NCBI GenBank assembly: GCA_904424815.1
Contig: CAJGBI010000001.1
Coordinates: 733,010-797,009, forward strand
Direction of reading: 5' to 3'
Source of the DNA: Puniceicoccaceae bacterium Marseille-Q1082
GTDB taxonomy: Bacteria > Verrucomicrobiota > Verrucomicrobiia > Opitutales > Intestinicryptomonadaceae
Length of the DNA: 64,000 bases
Shown one piece after another: positions 33,192 through 42,277 of this stretch (its first letter is position 1; every line of letters begins with the position of its first letter). Made by a program: the position numbers and the translations under genes. The notes under the pieces were generated by a model that saw only the letters and a list, made by a program, of their open reading frames with translations, did no database searches and was not told the DNA's origin.

Positions 33192-34241
33192 CTATTTGGC
33201 GGACGCGTCCGGCTTCGATATCTCGGGGTTTTCGCCGCCCGCGGGAGCTTTTTCAGCTTCGGCGGGCTCCCCGCCCTCCGCAGAGTCGATCTCGTTTACC
33301 GCCTCCGAAACGCCCGAGAGGAGCTCGTCCTTGGGCTGGGAGGATTTGACGGAAACGGGGATTTTGACTTCGTCGAACCCGACGCCCTGAATGTAGAGGA
33401 AGCCCTCGCCCTCCGCGCCGCCTTTAAGGGCGACGCTGACGCTCGAGCGCCCTTCCGGTACGACGGCCTCGTCCATTATGACGGAACTGGGGATATTGGT
33501 CTTGACGTCTATCGGATAGCCGCCCTCGGGGGCGGTGAAGCCGATGCCGAAAATCACGTTCACGATCTCCCCGCTCTTTATGTCGATTTTCTTGGGGGAA
33601 ACCTGCATTTCGGCGGCGTCGACCCTGAACTGGCCTATCCACATGTCGCCGTCGGAGCCGACGAGCTTGACTTCGTAGTCCTCGCCGGATTTGAGCGGCG
33701 GAACCGTAAAGTTTATCGTCGCCCTCGAAACGTATTCGGTGTCGGCCGGAACCCCGCCTATGACGATTTTGTCGAGCTTGTCAAAACCCCTTCCGAGCAC
33801 GGGAACGACGGTGCCCACCGGCCCCCTCTCGCTTTGGATGGTGACGACGTACCTGCGGACGGGCTCGAGCGTGTAGACTGTGGGGCTCGTGAGGGTGCGC
33901 TCCTGCTCTTCGCTCTCGACGGTGTTTTTTACTTTGTATTTCAGGGTAAAGTAGTACTTGGCGCCCTTCCTGCCTTTGGGCAGGCGGTAGTCGTACTCGT
34001 AAATGCGCTCGTTTTCGAGATTTTTAACGGTTTTCATCGGAATCGTTTTCTCGTCGATTACGATGAAGGGTTCTATGGAGCCGGGGACAATCGAGCCGTC
34101 GTTTATGTGCGCGCTCATGCTGAGAGTGTAAAGCCCCGAGGAGTTTTCGGGCATTCTTTCGGGCGTGAGGTTTGTGAGCCCCGCGCATCCGGAGAGCAAC
34201 AGGGCCGCCGCGGAAAAAACGAGTGATAATTTTTTTGCCAT
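33192..34241 (-). CDS. lipoprotein with IPT/TIG-like domains
   Basis: The 349-residue protein has a lipoprotein signal (LSLVFSAAALLLSGC, Cys19). Residues ~130-210 look like an IPT/TIG Ig fold (GPVGTVVPVLGRGFDKLDKIVIGGVPA ... INFTVPPLKSGEDYEVKLVGSDG), and a second beta domain (~215-295) has MQVSPKKIDIKSGEIVNVIFGIGFTAPEGG. The tail from ~305 is Glu/Ala/Pro/Ser-rich and disordered. It is transcribed away from hemW across a short gap. Probable cell-envelope protein; partner unknown. Confidence 0.75.
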   Translation of the reverse strand: MAKKLSLVFSAAALLLSGCAGLTNLTPERMPENSSGLYTLSMSAHINDGSIVPGSIEPFIVIDEKTIPMKTVKNLENERIYEYDYRLPKGRKGAKYYFTLKYKVKNTVESEEQERTLTSPTVYTLEPVRRYVVTIQSERGPVGTVVPVLGRGFDKLDKIVIGGVPADTEYVSRATINFTVPPLKSGEDYEVKLVGSDGDMWIGQFRVDAAEMQVSPKKIDIKSGEIVNVIFGIGFTAPEGGYPIDVKTNIPSSVIMDEAVVPEGRSSVSVALKGGAEGEGFLYIQGVGFDEVKIPVSVKSSQPKDELLSGVSEAVNEIDSAEGGEPAEAEKAPAGGENPEISKPDASAK

Positions 34242-34293
34242 ATGAGTCGGTTTTGTTTTATTGCATTGATTTTATTAAATAATAGAGCCTCCC

Positions 34294-35427
34294 ATGCAAG
34301 CCATTTTCGAGAATTTCGGAATTTACGCGCACGTCCCGTTTTGCTCGAAGCCGTGCGGGTACTGCCGGTTTTACAAGCTGCGCCCGAAGCCGGAGGACAT
34401 CGCCGAATATGTAAGGGTTTGCGCGGCTGAGGCCGGATCGCTCGCGCGCGAGGGCGTCCCCGAAAAAATCGACACGATGTTTTGGGGCGGCGGAACCCCG
34501 TCCTCGCTCTCGGAGGGCGAAATTGAAAGACTGGCGGAGGCGCTCGGAAGATTCAGGCCGTCGCGGGAATGGACGGTAGAAGTATCGCCGTCGTCCGCGT
34601 CGCGCGGAAAGCTCGAAACGCTTAGAAGAATAGGAGTCACGCGGATTTCCCTCGGGGTGCAGAGTTTCGACGAGGGCGTCTTGCGCTCCCTCGGCAGGGC
34701 GCACACGCTGAATGAGACGCTGAAGGCAATAGACGCCGTGGCTGAGGCGGGATTTGAAAATTTTTCGATAGACCTGATTTTCGGGGCGAAAGGCCAGACG
34801 GAAAGCCAGTGGAGGGCCGACCTGCGCCGCGCCGCCGAATGCCCCGTAAACCACATAAGCGCATACTGCCTCGAATTTGAGAGCGGGACTTCCTGCTGCG
34901 GCGGGATAACCGGCGCCGAAGAAATCGAAAAGCGCGCGAGGGAGGGCGATTTTTTTGAAATCGCCATGGACGAGCTCCCCGCGCTCGGGTTTAGGCAATA
35001 CGAAATATCTAACTACGCGCGCGAGGGAGGTGAATGCCTGCACAACCTATCGACGTGGCACATGGCGCAATGGGCGGGCGTCGGGCCCTCGGCGGCGTCG
35101 CAGTTCGGCGGGTACCGCAGGCGCAACGCCCCGAATTTTGAGAAGTGGAAACTCGGCATAGAAAACTCCGCGCCGGCATACGAGGACGCCGTAAAGCTCG
35201 ACGACGATGAGATGTTCTCGAGCGCGCTTATATTCGGGCTGCGAATGAACGAGGGCGTGGATTTGTCCGTCTTGCGGGCGCGCTTTCCGAAAGCCGACTG
35301 CGGCAGATACGGGGAGAGCATAAAATTTCTCGAGGGGCTCGGGCTGCTTGAAGCGTTGAAAGACAGGCTGCGCCTGACGCGCGCGGGCAGGCTGGTTGCG
35401 GACTCGGTTGCCGTCGAGCTCCTTTAG
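34294..35427 (+). CDS. hemW: HemW-type radical SAM protein
   Basis: The 377-residue protein has the radical SAM motif CSKPCGYC (Cys17, 21, 24) within YAHVPFCSKPCGYCRFYKL. The fourth residue after the last Cys pair is Phe (CRF), as in HemW heme chaperones, not the extra Cys of HemN coproporphyrinogen oxidase. MFWGGGTPSSLS, RISLGVQSFDE and FSIDLIFGAKGQT are further HemW landmarks, and the HemN_C domain is present. HemW inserts heme into respiratory proteins, suggesting that the organism has heme enzymes. The gene is convergent with the NSS transporter genes, 6 nt apart. Confidence 0.92.
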   Translation: MQAIFENFGIYAHVPFCSKPCGYCRFYKLRPKPEDIAEYVRVCAAEAGSLAREGVPEKIDTMFWGGGTPSSLSEGEIERLAEALGRFRPSREWTVEVSPSSASRGKLETLRRIGVTRISLGVQSFDEGVLRSLGRAHTLNETLKAIDAVAEAGFENFSIDLIFGAKGQTESQWRADLRRAAECPVNHISAYCLEFESGTSCCGGITGAEEIEKRAREGDFFEIAMDELPALGFRQYEISNYAREGGECLHNLSTWHMAQWAGVGPSAASQFGGYRRRNAPNFEKWKLGIENSAPAYEDAVKLDDDEMFSSALIFGLRMNEGVDLSVLRARFPKADCGRYGESIKFLEGLGLLEALKDRLRLTRAGRLVADSVAVELL

Positions 35428-35433
35428 CCCGCG

Positions 35434-35622
35434 CTATTTGCGGCGGCCGCAACGGCGCGCGCCCGTCGAAGAGCCGGATTTTCCGCCCGCGGGCTCGGGC
35501 TGCTCCGGAAGTTTTTCGCCCTTCGCGGATTCCGAAAAAAGCACCTTGTACAGGCACCACGCGAAGAGGGCGGTGAAAGAGCCCACCGACAGAATGAAAG
35601 TCGCCCAGCCGCCTAAGGTCAT
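35434..35622 (-). CDS. MetS-like small subunit of an NSS transporter
   Basis: The 62-residue protein has one TM helix (WATFILSVGSFTALFAWCLYK, about 6-26) and a polar, basic C-terminal tail. Its ATG overlaps the stop of the NSS transporter gene (ATGA). This is the arrangement and size of MetS, the small subunit of the MetPS methionine/alanine importer. The tail here (GKSGSSTGARRCGRRK) is unlike that of MetS, so the assignment rests on size, topology and position. Confidence 0.7.
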   Translation of the reverse strand: MTLGGWATFILSVGSFTALFAWCLYKVLFSESAKGEKLPEQPEPAGGKSGSSTGARRCGRRK

Positions 35623-37346
35623 TTTTCAGCCCTCCCGCCGGAAAACTTGTCATATCTGCGCGACATGGAAAGCATCATCGCGTAAAATATGTAAAGCGCG
35701 CCGATTATCGCGACCGCCATTATCGCTACCGGATTGCGCGGGTGCGATTCGGAGCCGACCAGATCGAGAATGTACGGGCTTATAGAGCCGCTGCCGACAA
35801 TCCCGAAGACGTCCTTTGCAAGCCACATCAGAAACACGCCTATCAGCAGCGCGGGGGTCACGTATTTTATGAGGAAGGCGTAAAATTTCGGAAGGCGGAT
35901 CTGCGCGCCTATGTTCGCGAGCCTCATGCCCCGCTCCGCCCCGAAGTGCCACGCAAACAAAATCGTCTGGACTATTGCGAAAAAGTATATCGCCACCTGC
36001 CCCATCCAGAAGTCGAAAGTGTCCATCGCCTTCAAATTCTCCGAAAAGTAGAGCACGAACCCCGATATGAAAAACGCTATCACCCCGAGCAGCAGCGTCG
36101 AAAATTTGCGCTTTATCCTCACCGCCTCCTCTATGAAAGCCATGCTCGGCTGGAGCATTGAAAGAGAGCTCGTCACCGCCGCGAGGAACAGCAGGAAAAA
36201 GAACATGAATCCGAAAACCCACCCGAGCGGAATCTGCGCAAAAAACAGCGGCAGCACTTTGAAGCCGAGATCGAACAGGCTCAGCCCCGCGCCCATCACG
36301 CCCGATATTCCGAAGAACGCCACCGCCGCCGGAACCGTTATCATTCCGCCGAGGCAGACCTCGCAAAATTCGTTGGCGCTGCACGATGTCACGGAGCTTA
36401 GAACTATGTCGTCATTGCGCTTCAAATAGCTTGCGTAGGTCATTATGGCGCCGAACCCGACGGTCAGGCTGAAAAACACCTGCCCCGCCGCCGCTATCCA
36501 GATCGACGGGTTTGAAAGCTGCTCCAAAACAGAAATGCGGCGTATCCGAACCTTTCCTCCGCCCTCCGCGACTTTCTTTTCCGCGGCGCGCATTTCGATG
36601 TCGCCGACGAGCCTCTGCGCCTCGACCCATTTTCCGCCCCTGTCCTCCTCCAACACGACTTTCACCGGATTCCACATGAACCCAAGCCCCTGGTTAATGG
36701 TGCGCTCGGGGTGCTCCGGAGTGACGTCCGAAAGGGTCATCATGCGCGCCACTATCACCACCGCAAGGATGATGAGGGTAGGCATTGCGTATTTGCAAAA
36801 CATCTCTATGCCCCTGGAAACTCCGCGGTATATGAGGACGAAATTCAGCGCGAACGAAAACAAAAAATAGACGAGCACCCCTCCGAACCCGAATTTAAGC
36901 GAACTGCCGTCCGCGCCCGCGCCCACGAAGTCGGCGAAAAATCCGCCGGACTCCCCGAGCGTCTTGAAGTCGAGCGAGCCGAAGAGAAAGTTCGCCGCGT
37001 ACCCGAGGCACCACGCTTCTATGTAGACGTAGTAGCAGAAGATTATCATTGTAAGCAGCGCCCCGACCACGCCGAAGTACGCCATTTTTTTGCTCCCGCT
37101 GAAAAAACCCATTATTCCCGCGGTGGAGTGGTAGCCGTTGGCGCCGCCGTGCCTGCCCATAGCCCACTCGCAAACCGCAATCGGCAGCCCCAGTAGAAAA
37201 AAGGAAATCACATACGCGAGCATGAACGACGCCCCGCCGTACATAGCCACCTGCCCCGGGAATTTCAGAAAATTCCCGAGCCCCACCGCGCTGCCCGCGA
37301 CGGCGAGAATCGCGCCGAGCCTCGAATTCCAGGTCTCAGGCTTCAT
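35619..37346 (-). CDS. sodium-dependent amino acid transporter (NSS/SNF family)
   Basis: The 575-residue protein has about 12 TM helices. TM1 carries the NSS sodium/substrate unwound segment (GSAVGLGNFLKFPGQVAMYGGASF), close to the GNFWRFPYL signature, and TM6 has FSLTVGFGAIMTYASYL. A ~50-residue hydrophilic insert (PVKVVLEEDRGGKWVEAQRL ... KVRIRRISVLEQL) lies just before TM6 and is longer than usual. Substrate is probably a small or branched amino acid; it cannot be settled here. The gene overlaps the olsF-like gene upstream by 11 nt and the MetS-like gene downstream by 4 nt. Confidence 0.9.
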   Translation of the reverse strand: MKPETWNSRLGAILAVAGSAVGLGNFLKFPGQVAMYGGASFMLAYVISFFLLGLPIAVCEWAMGRHGGANGYHSTAGIMGFFSGSKKMAYFGVVGALLTMIIFCYYVYIEAWCLGYAANFLFGSLDFKTLGESGGFFADFVGAGADGSSLKFGFGGVLVYFLFSFALNFVLIYRGVSRGIEMFCKYAMPTLIILAVVIVARMMTLSDVTPEHPERTINQGLGFMWNPVKVVLEEDRGGKWVEAQRLVGDIEMRAAEKKVAEGGGKVRIRRISVLEQLSNPSIWIAAAGQVFFSLTVGFGAIMTYASYLKRNDDIVLSSVTSCSANEFCEVCLGGMITVPAAVAFFGISGVMGAGLSLFDLGFKVLPLFFAQIPLGWVFGFMFFFLLFLAAVTSSLSMLQPSMAFIEEAVRIKRKFSTLLLGVIAFFISGFVLYFSENLKAMDTFDFWMGQVAIYFFAIVQTILFAWHFGAERGMRLANIGAQIRLPKFYAFLIKYVTPALLIGVFLMWLAKDVFGIVGSGSISPYILDLVGSESHPRNPVAIMAVAIIGALYIFYAMMLSMSRRYDKFSGGRAEK

Positions 37347-39213
37347 CCGCCTCGCCTTTCGGAATCTCCACGCCCTCGGTTTTCAAACCGTGGAATTTGC
37401 GGTATTCAACGGTCTGCCGCGCGCCCATGTAAGATTTCAGCAGCTTGGGGTCCGTTTTGAGCATGTCCACCATTATCAGGCCGTCGATGCAGCTGCCGAA
37501 TTCCCTGTCCACGTTGAACGCAAGCAATTCCCCGTCCAATTTCAGGTAGTGTTTCAGGAGGGTCGGAATCCCCTTGTTGTCGAACTCGATTTCCGAGACG
37601 AGGGCCGATATGTGCTCGATGTCGCTTGCGCAGCTCATTAGGGTCTGCCTGTCCACGTTCTTCATGCGCAGCTTCGGGGGCTTCTTCGCCTTGACAAATT
37701 TGGCGAGCTCCTCGGAAGTTCTTTTTTCAGAGAGGAACTGGACTATCAAATCCTTGGATATGGAATTGTACTCCGTGCTTATGCTCACCGGCCCGTAGAG
37801 CGTCCTGTACTGCGGGTGGCGGTAGAGGTATTCGCCGATTCCGCGCCATAGGACCGCAAGCGTCGAGCGCTTCTTCTGGTATTCGCTGACGATAAAAGAC
37901 CTCCCCATCTCGAGCGCGGGGGCGATGCGCTCCATCAGCTCGGGTCGGATTTTGAAGAGCGTGGAGGCGTAGAGCCCCTGGACGCCGATGGAGTTTATTA
38001 TCTTGTCCGTCCGCCCGATTCGATAGGCGCCGGCGATGCGCCTGTTCTCGGAATCCCACATGAACATGTGGAGGTAGTACTGGTCGAACTCGTCGTTGTC
38101 GATGCTCTTTCCGGTGCCCTCGCCGACCTCCCTGAAAGTCTTTTCGCGCAGCCTGCCGATTTCCACGAGCGTCCACTTTATCTGCCACGCCTCAGCGCAA
38201 TACACGCAGATTTTCCCGACGGACACCATTTTGCACGACTCCGGCAGCGCCGCGATCTCCCGCTCCATCTTTTCGGGCGAAATAGGCAAAATGAGCTCCT
38301 GCATTTCCCTCTTCGGGAAAAACTTTTCCATGCTCTTGCGAAACGCCGAAATCTGCTGGGCTGACGCCTTGGTGCCCTTCGTGTTCTTTCCGCCGAGAAT
38401 GTAGGAATTTATGCGCAGCCAGCCGGCGAGCTCCTCGTCGGTCTTGAATCCGGCGATTTTGCGCGGCGGAATGGGAGAGCCCACGCGCATTCTCACCGGC
38501 CCACGTGAGGCCGCGGCAAACATTTCCCTTATCAGAAGCGCCGTGCGCAGGCGCGGGTGGACGACTCCCGCAAGATAGAACAGCGGGGAGTTGCGCGCCT
38601 CGAAGAACACCGGCAGAATCGACGCCCCCATCCGGCGCGCCATCTGGAAAATATTAGTGTTCCACTCGGGGTCGGTGATGCAGCGCTCGCGCAGGCGCAG
38701 GTACGAGACCGTCCCCGACGGGAAAGTCCCGACGCATCCGCCGTTTTTTAGCGTCCTCACAATCTCCTTCATCGCGGAGACGTTTTGCGCCGCCGCCTTT
38801 TTCCCCCCGAACGGGTTGACGGATATGGAGCACTCGTTGATCTCGTCCATAGGCGAGAGCATAGAGTTGAGGATCATCTTGGCGTCCTTGCGCACGCGCG
38901 TGAGAACCGCCCCGAGGATTATCCCGTCCACGCAGCCGAGCGGATGGTTCGAGACCACCACCAGCGGGCCAGCCGCCGGAATTTTAGCGATATCCTCTGG
39001 ATCGGCCTCAAACTTTACGCCGAGAATGTCGATTGCGCGCTCGAAGAAGTTGCGCCCGTCGTCCATAGCGTGGAGGCGGCGGTACGCCTCATCGAGGCGG
39101 CGGAGGCCGAAAAACGATTCCACGGGCTTTTCAACAAGGCCGAAAAGCCGCGCGAGCAGCGGATTTTTTATGCCGGCGCGCAAATTTATGATCTTTTTTC
39201 GACCCTCGCTCAT
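37336..39213 (-). CDS. bifunctional acyltransferase, OlsF-like ornithine lipid synthase
   Basis: From ATG 39213 the protein has 625 residues in two halves. The N-terminal half is a PlsC-type O-acyltransferase: SNHPLGCVDG (His90, Asp96) and TFPSGTVSYLR. The C-terminal half (from ~320) is an OlsB-like GNAT N-acyltransferase: IGRLREKTFREVGEGTGKSIDNDEFD and WDSENRRIAGAYRIGRT. This order matches OlsF, which makes ornithine lipids by N- then O-acylation of ornithine. A further ~130 residues (SDIEHISALVSEIEFDNKGI ... FGSCIDGLIMVDML) belong to the family's C-terminal part. Ornithine lipids, phosphorus-free membrane lipids, or a related aminolipid are the expected product. Confidence 0.8.
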   Translation of the reverse strand: MSEGRKKIINLRAGIKNPLLARLFGLVEKPVESFFGLRRLDEAYRRLHAMDDGRNFFERAIDILGVKFEADPEDIAKIPAAGPLVVVSNHPLGCVDGIILGAVLTRVRKDAKMILNSMLSPMDEINECSISVNPFGGKKAAAQNVSAMKEIVRTLKNGGCVGTFPSGTVSYLRLRERCITDPEWNTNIFQMARRMGASILPVFFEARNSPLFYLAGVVHPRLRTALLIREMFAAASRGPVRMRVGSPIPPRKIAGFKTDEELAGWLRINSYILGGKNTKGTKASAQQISAFRKSMEKFFPKREMQELILPISPEKMEREIAALPESCKMVSVGKICVYCAEAWQIKWTLVEIGRLREKTFREVGEGTGKSIDNDEFDQYYLHMFMWDSENRRIAGAYRIGRTDKIINSIGVQGLYASTLFKIRPELMERIAPALEMGRSFIVSEYQKKRSTLAVLWRGIGEYLYRHPQYRTLYGPVSISTEYNSISKDLIVQFLSEKRTSEELAKFVKAKKPPKLRMKNVDRQTLMSCASDIEHISALVSEIEFDNKGIPTLLKHYLKLDGELLAFNVDREFGSCIDGLIMVDMLKTDPKLLKSYMGARQTVEYRKFHGLKTEGVEIPKGEADEA

Positions 39214-39246
39214 GGAAATAAAGTTTGGCAAACGCCCGCGCGAAAA

Positions 39247-40818
39247 TCAATCCTCTTTGGAGAGTTTGTATTCGAACGAATCTTTGAGCGCCTCCCACGA
39301 CGCGACTATTATGTTGTCCGACGCCCCGACGGTTCCCCAGATTTTCCCGCCGGAGTCCTTGGACTCTATCATGACGCGCGTGATTGCGTTGGTGCCCGCG
39401 CCGCTGTCGATTATGCGCACCTTGAAGTCGGTGAGATCCATCGACTTTATCGCGGGGAATTTTTTGACGAGCGCCTTTCTCAGCGCGAGGTCGAGGGCGG
39501 CAACCGGCCCGTGCGCCTCGGCGACGGTGTGCTCGACGGTTCCGCCGATTTCCAGCTTCACCGTGGCCTCCGACTTCGTGGTTCCGGCGAGCTCGTCGCG
39601 CTCTACTATCGCCCTGTACCCGCGCACCTTGAAATGCGGCTTGTGTTTTTTGAGGCATTTTGCGAGCAATAACCCGAACGACGCGTCCGCCGCCTCGTAC
39701 TCGTACCCGCGAAATTCGAGCTCTTTCAGCTCGTCGAGAAACTCCTTTATGGCGGGGTCTTTTGAGTCTACGTCAACGCCCATGTCGCGCGCCTTCATCA
39801 TAACGGACGCCCTGCCGGACATGTCGCTCACGAGCACGCGGGTCTTGTTGCCTACGAGCGACGGGTCTATGTGCTCGTAGCTGCGCTTTACCTTGTTGGC
39901 GGCGTCGGCGTGGACGCCCCCCTTGTGCGCGAAAGACGACGACCCCACGTACGGAAGGCGGGTGTCGCTGCGCAGGTTCGCCATTTCGTCGACGAACAGG
40001 GAGAGGTCGCGGAGCTTTTTGAGGTTGCCCGCGCAGGAGAGCTCGCGGCCCATTTTGAGGGAGAGGTTGGGGATAATCGTGCACAGGTTGGCGTTGCCGT
40101 TTCTCTCGCCGATGCCGTTGAGGGTGCCCTGCACCATCGACGCCCCGTTTTCGACGCCCAGAAGCGACAGCGCGACCCCGAGGCCGGAATCGTTGTGGCA
40201 GTGGACGCCGACGGGGGTGTCGCCCATAAATTCCGCCGTCCTGCGGACGATCTCCGAAAACGCGCCCATCATCGTCCCGCCGTTCGTGTCGCACAGGCAG
40301 ACGCACTCCGCGCCCCCGCGCTTTGCGGCGGCGAGCGTTTCAAGCGCGTATTCCGGATTGTCGGCGAACCCGTCGAAGTAGTGCTCGGCGTCGTAGATTA
40401 CCCTGACTCCGTTTTTGGAGAGGTACGCCACGCTCTCCTCTATCATTTTGAGGTTTTCCTCCGGAGTGGTCTTGATGACCTCCGTGACGTGCAGAAGCCA
40501 CGTCTTGCCGAAAATTGTCACATAAGGCGTCTTCGCCTCGAGCAGCAGGGCGATCTGAGGGTCGTCCTCGGCGCGGACGTTGGCGCGGCGCGTCGAGCCG
40601 AAAGCCGTTATTTTTGCGTGGGAGAGGCGCAAACTTTTTGCCTGCTCGAAAAACGCCATGTCGCGCGGGTTGGAGCCCGGCCAGCCGCCCTCGATAAAGT
40701 CGATTCCGAAGCTGTCCATTTTTTCGGCGAGCCGCAATTTGGCCGCCACCGAAAGCGAGATTCCCTCGCACTGCGTTCCGTCCCTCAGGGTAGTGTCGTA
40801 TATAAAAACCTTTTTCAT
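39247..40818 (-). CDS. cimA: citramalate synthase
   Basis: The 523-residue protein belongs to the isopropylmalate/citramalate synthase family: FIYDTTLRDGTQCEGISLS, EGGWPGSNPRD, and VGVHCHNDSGLGVA and GTLNGIGERNGNANL around the metal site, then a C-terminal LeuA-like regulatory dimer domain (from ~400). The length and ARDMGVDVDSKDPAI-type linker match CimA of the long type. It condenses pyruvate and acetyl-CoA to (R)-citramalate, a threonine-independent entry to isoleucine. It sits 88 nt downstream of thrC. Confidence 0.92.
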   Translation of the reverse strand: MKKVFIYDTTLRDGTQCEGISLSVAAKLRLAEKMDSFGIDFIEGGWPGSNPRDMAFFEQAKSLRLSHAKITAFGSTRRANVRAEDDPQIALLLEAKTPYVTIFGKTWLLHVTEVIKTTPEENLKMIEESVAYLSKNGVRVIYDAEHYFDGFADNPEYALETLAAAKRGGAECVCLCDTNGGTMMGAFSEIVRRTAEFMGDTPVGVHCHNDSGLGVALSLLGVENGASMVQGTLNGIGERNGNANLCTIIPNLSLKMGRELSCAGNLKKLRDLSLFVDEMANLRSDTRLPYVGSSSFAHKGGVHADAANKVKRSYEHIDPSLVGNKTRVLVSDMSGRASVMMKARDMGVDVDSKDPAIKEFLDELKELEFRGYEYEAADASFGLLLAKCLKKHKPHFKVRGYRAIVERDELAGTTKSEATVKLEIGGTVEHTVAEAHGPVAALDLALRKALVKKFPAIKSMDLTDFKVRIIDSGAGTNAITRVMIESKDSGGKIWGTVGASDNIIVASWEALKDSFEYKLSKED

Positions 40819-40906
40819 TTGAAATTTTTTGATTTAATGCCGAAGTTTTTCGCCCCGCCTCCTTCGCGGGGCCGCGGTATTGCGCCCGCCCGCCGCAGCG
40901 GACGGG

Positions 40907-42265
40907 CTATCTAATGCCGCGCTCGCGTATGAAAGCGCGGATTTTTTCGGCGTCGGCAGGCATGGAGGTCTTGACGATTTTCTCGCGTTTAAGCTTCTCG
41001 AGAATATCCGATTTCGGCTCGAAGCCGAGTGTCTTTTTTATGAGCTCCGGAAATTTCGCGGGGCTTGCCGTCGAGAGCACGACCGCCGGAGAATCGGGCA
41101 AATCCTTGAAGGCGCACGCCGTGTGCGGGTCTATGAGAATCCCGTGCTTATCCCAAACCTCCGAAATCTTGGCGGGAATTTCCGCGTCCGACATTCTGGA
41201 GGCCGAAAAATTCCCGGGGTCGAAGCCCTCGAAAACCCATTTTCCTGTTTTGGAAAATTCCGACATTATCCGGCGCACTTTGGCGGAATCGCCGTTTTCT
41301 GAAAAATATATGAACCGCTCGAAGTTGGAGGCGACCTGAATGTCCATCGACGGGGCGAAGCTCGGCATGACTTCCGACACCTCGTAAACGCCCGTGTTGA
41401 ATAGGCGGAACAGTATGTCGTTCTGATTTGTCGCGACCCTGAAGCCGCCGCAGCGCATTCCGCATTTCCACGCCATCCAGCCGGCGAGAACGTTGCCGAA
41501 ATTGCCGGTCGGAACGGCGAAAACCGCCCTTTCGCGCGCGGACTCGGGGAGCTTCAGCCAGGCGTATATGTAGTAAACGCACTGCGCGAGCACCCGCGCA
41601 AGGTTTATAGAGTTCACCGCGGAAAGCCCCCATTCCGCCTTGAAGGAATTGTCGCCGAAAATCTTTTTAACTATCGCCTGGGCGTCGTCGAAAGTGCCGT
41701 CTATGGCTATCGGAAACACGTTGTCCGCCCCCGTGCACGTCATCTGCCTCTCCTGCAACGGGGAAATTCTGCCCTCGGGATAGAGTATGAAAATGTTTAC
41801 CCCTTTTTTGCCGAGCAGCCCGCTTATGGCGGCGCTGCCGGTATCGCCGCTCGTGGCGCCGAGCACGTTTATTTTGCGGGAAGTTTTGGCGAGCATGTAC
41901 TCGTAGAGGTTGCCCAACAGCTGGAGGGCGAAATCCTTGAAGGCGAGCGTCGGGCCGTGGTAGAGCTCCAGCATCCAAAGGCGGCCGCCGAGCCCGCGCA
42001 GCGGAGCGACCGCCGGATCGTCGAATTTTTTGTAGGACTCGGACACGATTTTTTTCAGCTCCCCGTCCGGAACCCCGTCCGCAAAGAGCCTCAAAAATTC
42101 AAAGCACAATTCGGCGTATCCTAAGCCCTCCCAATTTTTCAACCGCCCGGATATGTCCGGCATTTGCTCGGGCACAAAAAGCCCCCCGTCCGGAGCCAAG
42201 CCCTCCGCGACCGCCTCCAGAAACGAAAGCCTTCCGCCCTCCCCTCGCGTGCTTATGAATTTCAT
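40907..42265 (-). CDS. thrC: threonine synthase
   Basis: The 452-residue PLP enzyme converts O-phosphohomoserine to threonine. N-terminal FISTRGEGGRLSFLEAVAEGLAPDGGLFVP is typical of the long ThrC class. The PLP lysine is in GPTLAFKDFALQLLGN, the phosphate-binding loop in LGATSGDTGSAAISG, and SINLARVLAQCVYYIYAWLKL follows. The gene begins 12 nt after lysC on the same strand, so aspartokinase and threonine synthase are co-expressed. Homoserine dehydrogenase and kinase are not in the window. Confidence 0.95.
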   Translation of the reverse strand: MKFISTRGEGGRLSFLEAVAEGLAPDGGLFVPEQMPDISGRLKNWEGLGYAELCFEFLRLFADGVPDGELKKIVSESYKKFDDPAVAPLRGLGGRLWMLELYHGPTLAFKDFALQLLGNLYEYMLAKTSRKINVLGATSGDTGSAAISGLLGKKGVNIFILYPEGRISPLQERQMTCTGADNVFPIAIDGTFDDAQAIVKKIFGDNSFKAEWGLSAVNSINLARVLAQCVYYIYAWLKLPESARERAVFAVPTGNFGNVLAGWMAWKCGMRCGGFRVATNQNDILFRLFNTGVYEVSEVMPSFAPSMDIQVASNFERFIYFSENGDSAKVRRIMSEFSKTGKWVFEGFDPGNFSASRMSDAEIPAKISEVWDKHGILIDPHTACAFKDLPDSPAVVLSTASPAKFPELIKKTLGFEPKSDILEKLKREKIVKTSMPADAEKIRAFIRERGIR

Positions 42266-42277
42266 AGTCCGGCGGGC

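Noticed and set aside
38591-39880. 429-codon plus-strand open frame across olsF-like and cimA
   Set aside because: It is antisense to two conserved genes and has no recognisable product.
40850-40872. GC hairpin between thrC and cimA as terminator
   Set aside because: No U-run follows on the minus strand; the genes are probably still co-transcribed.
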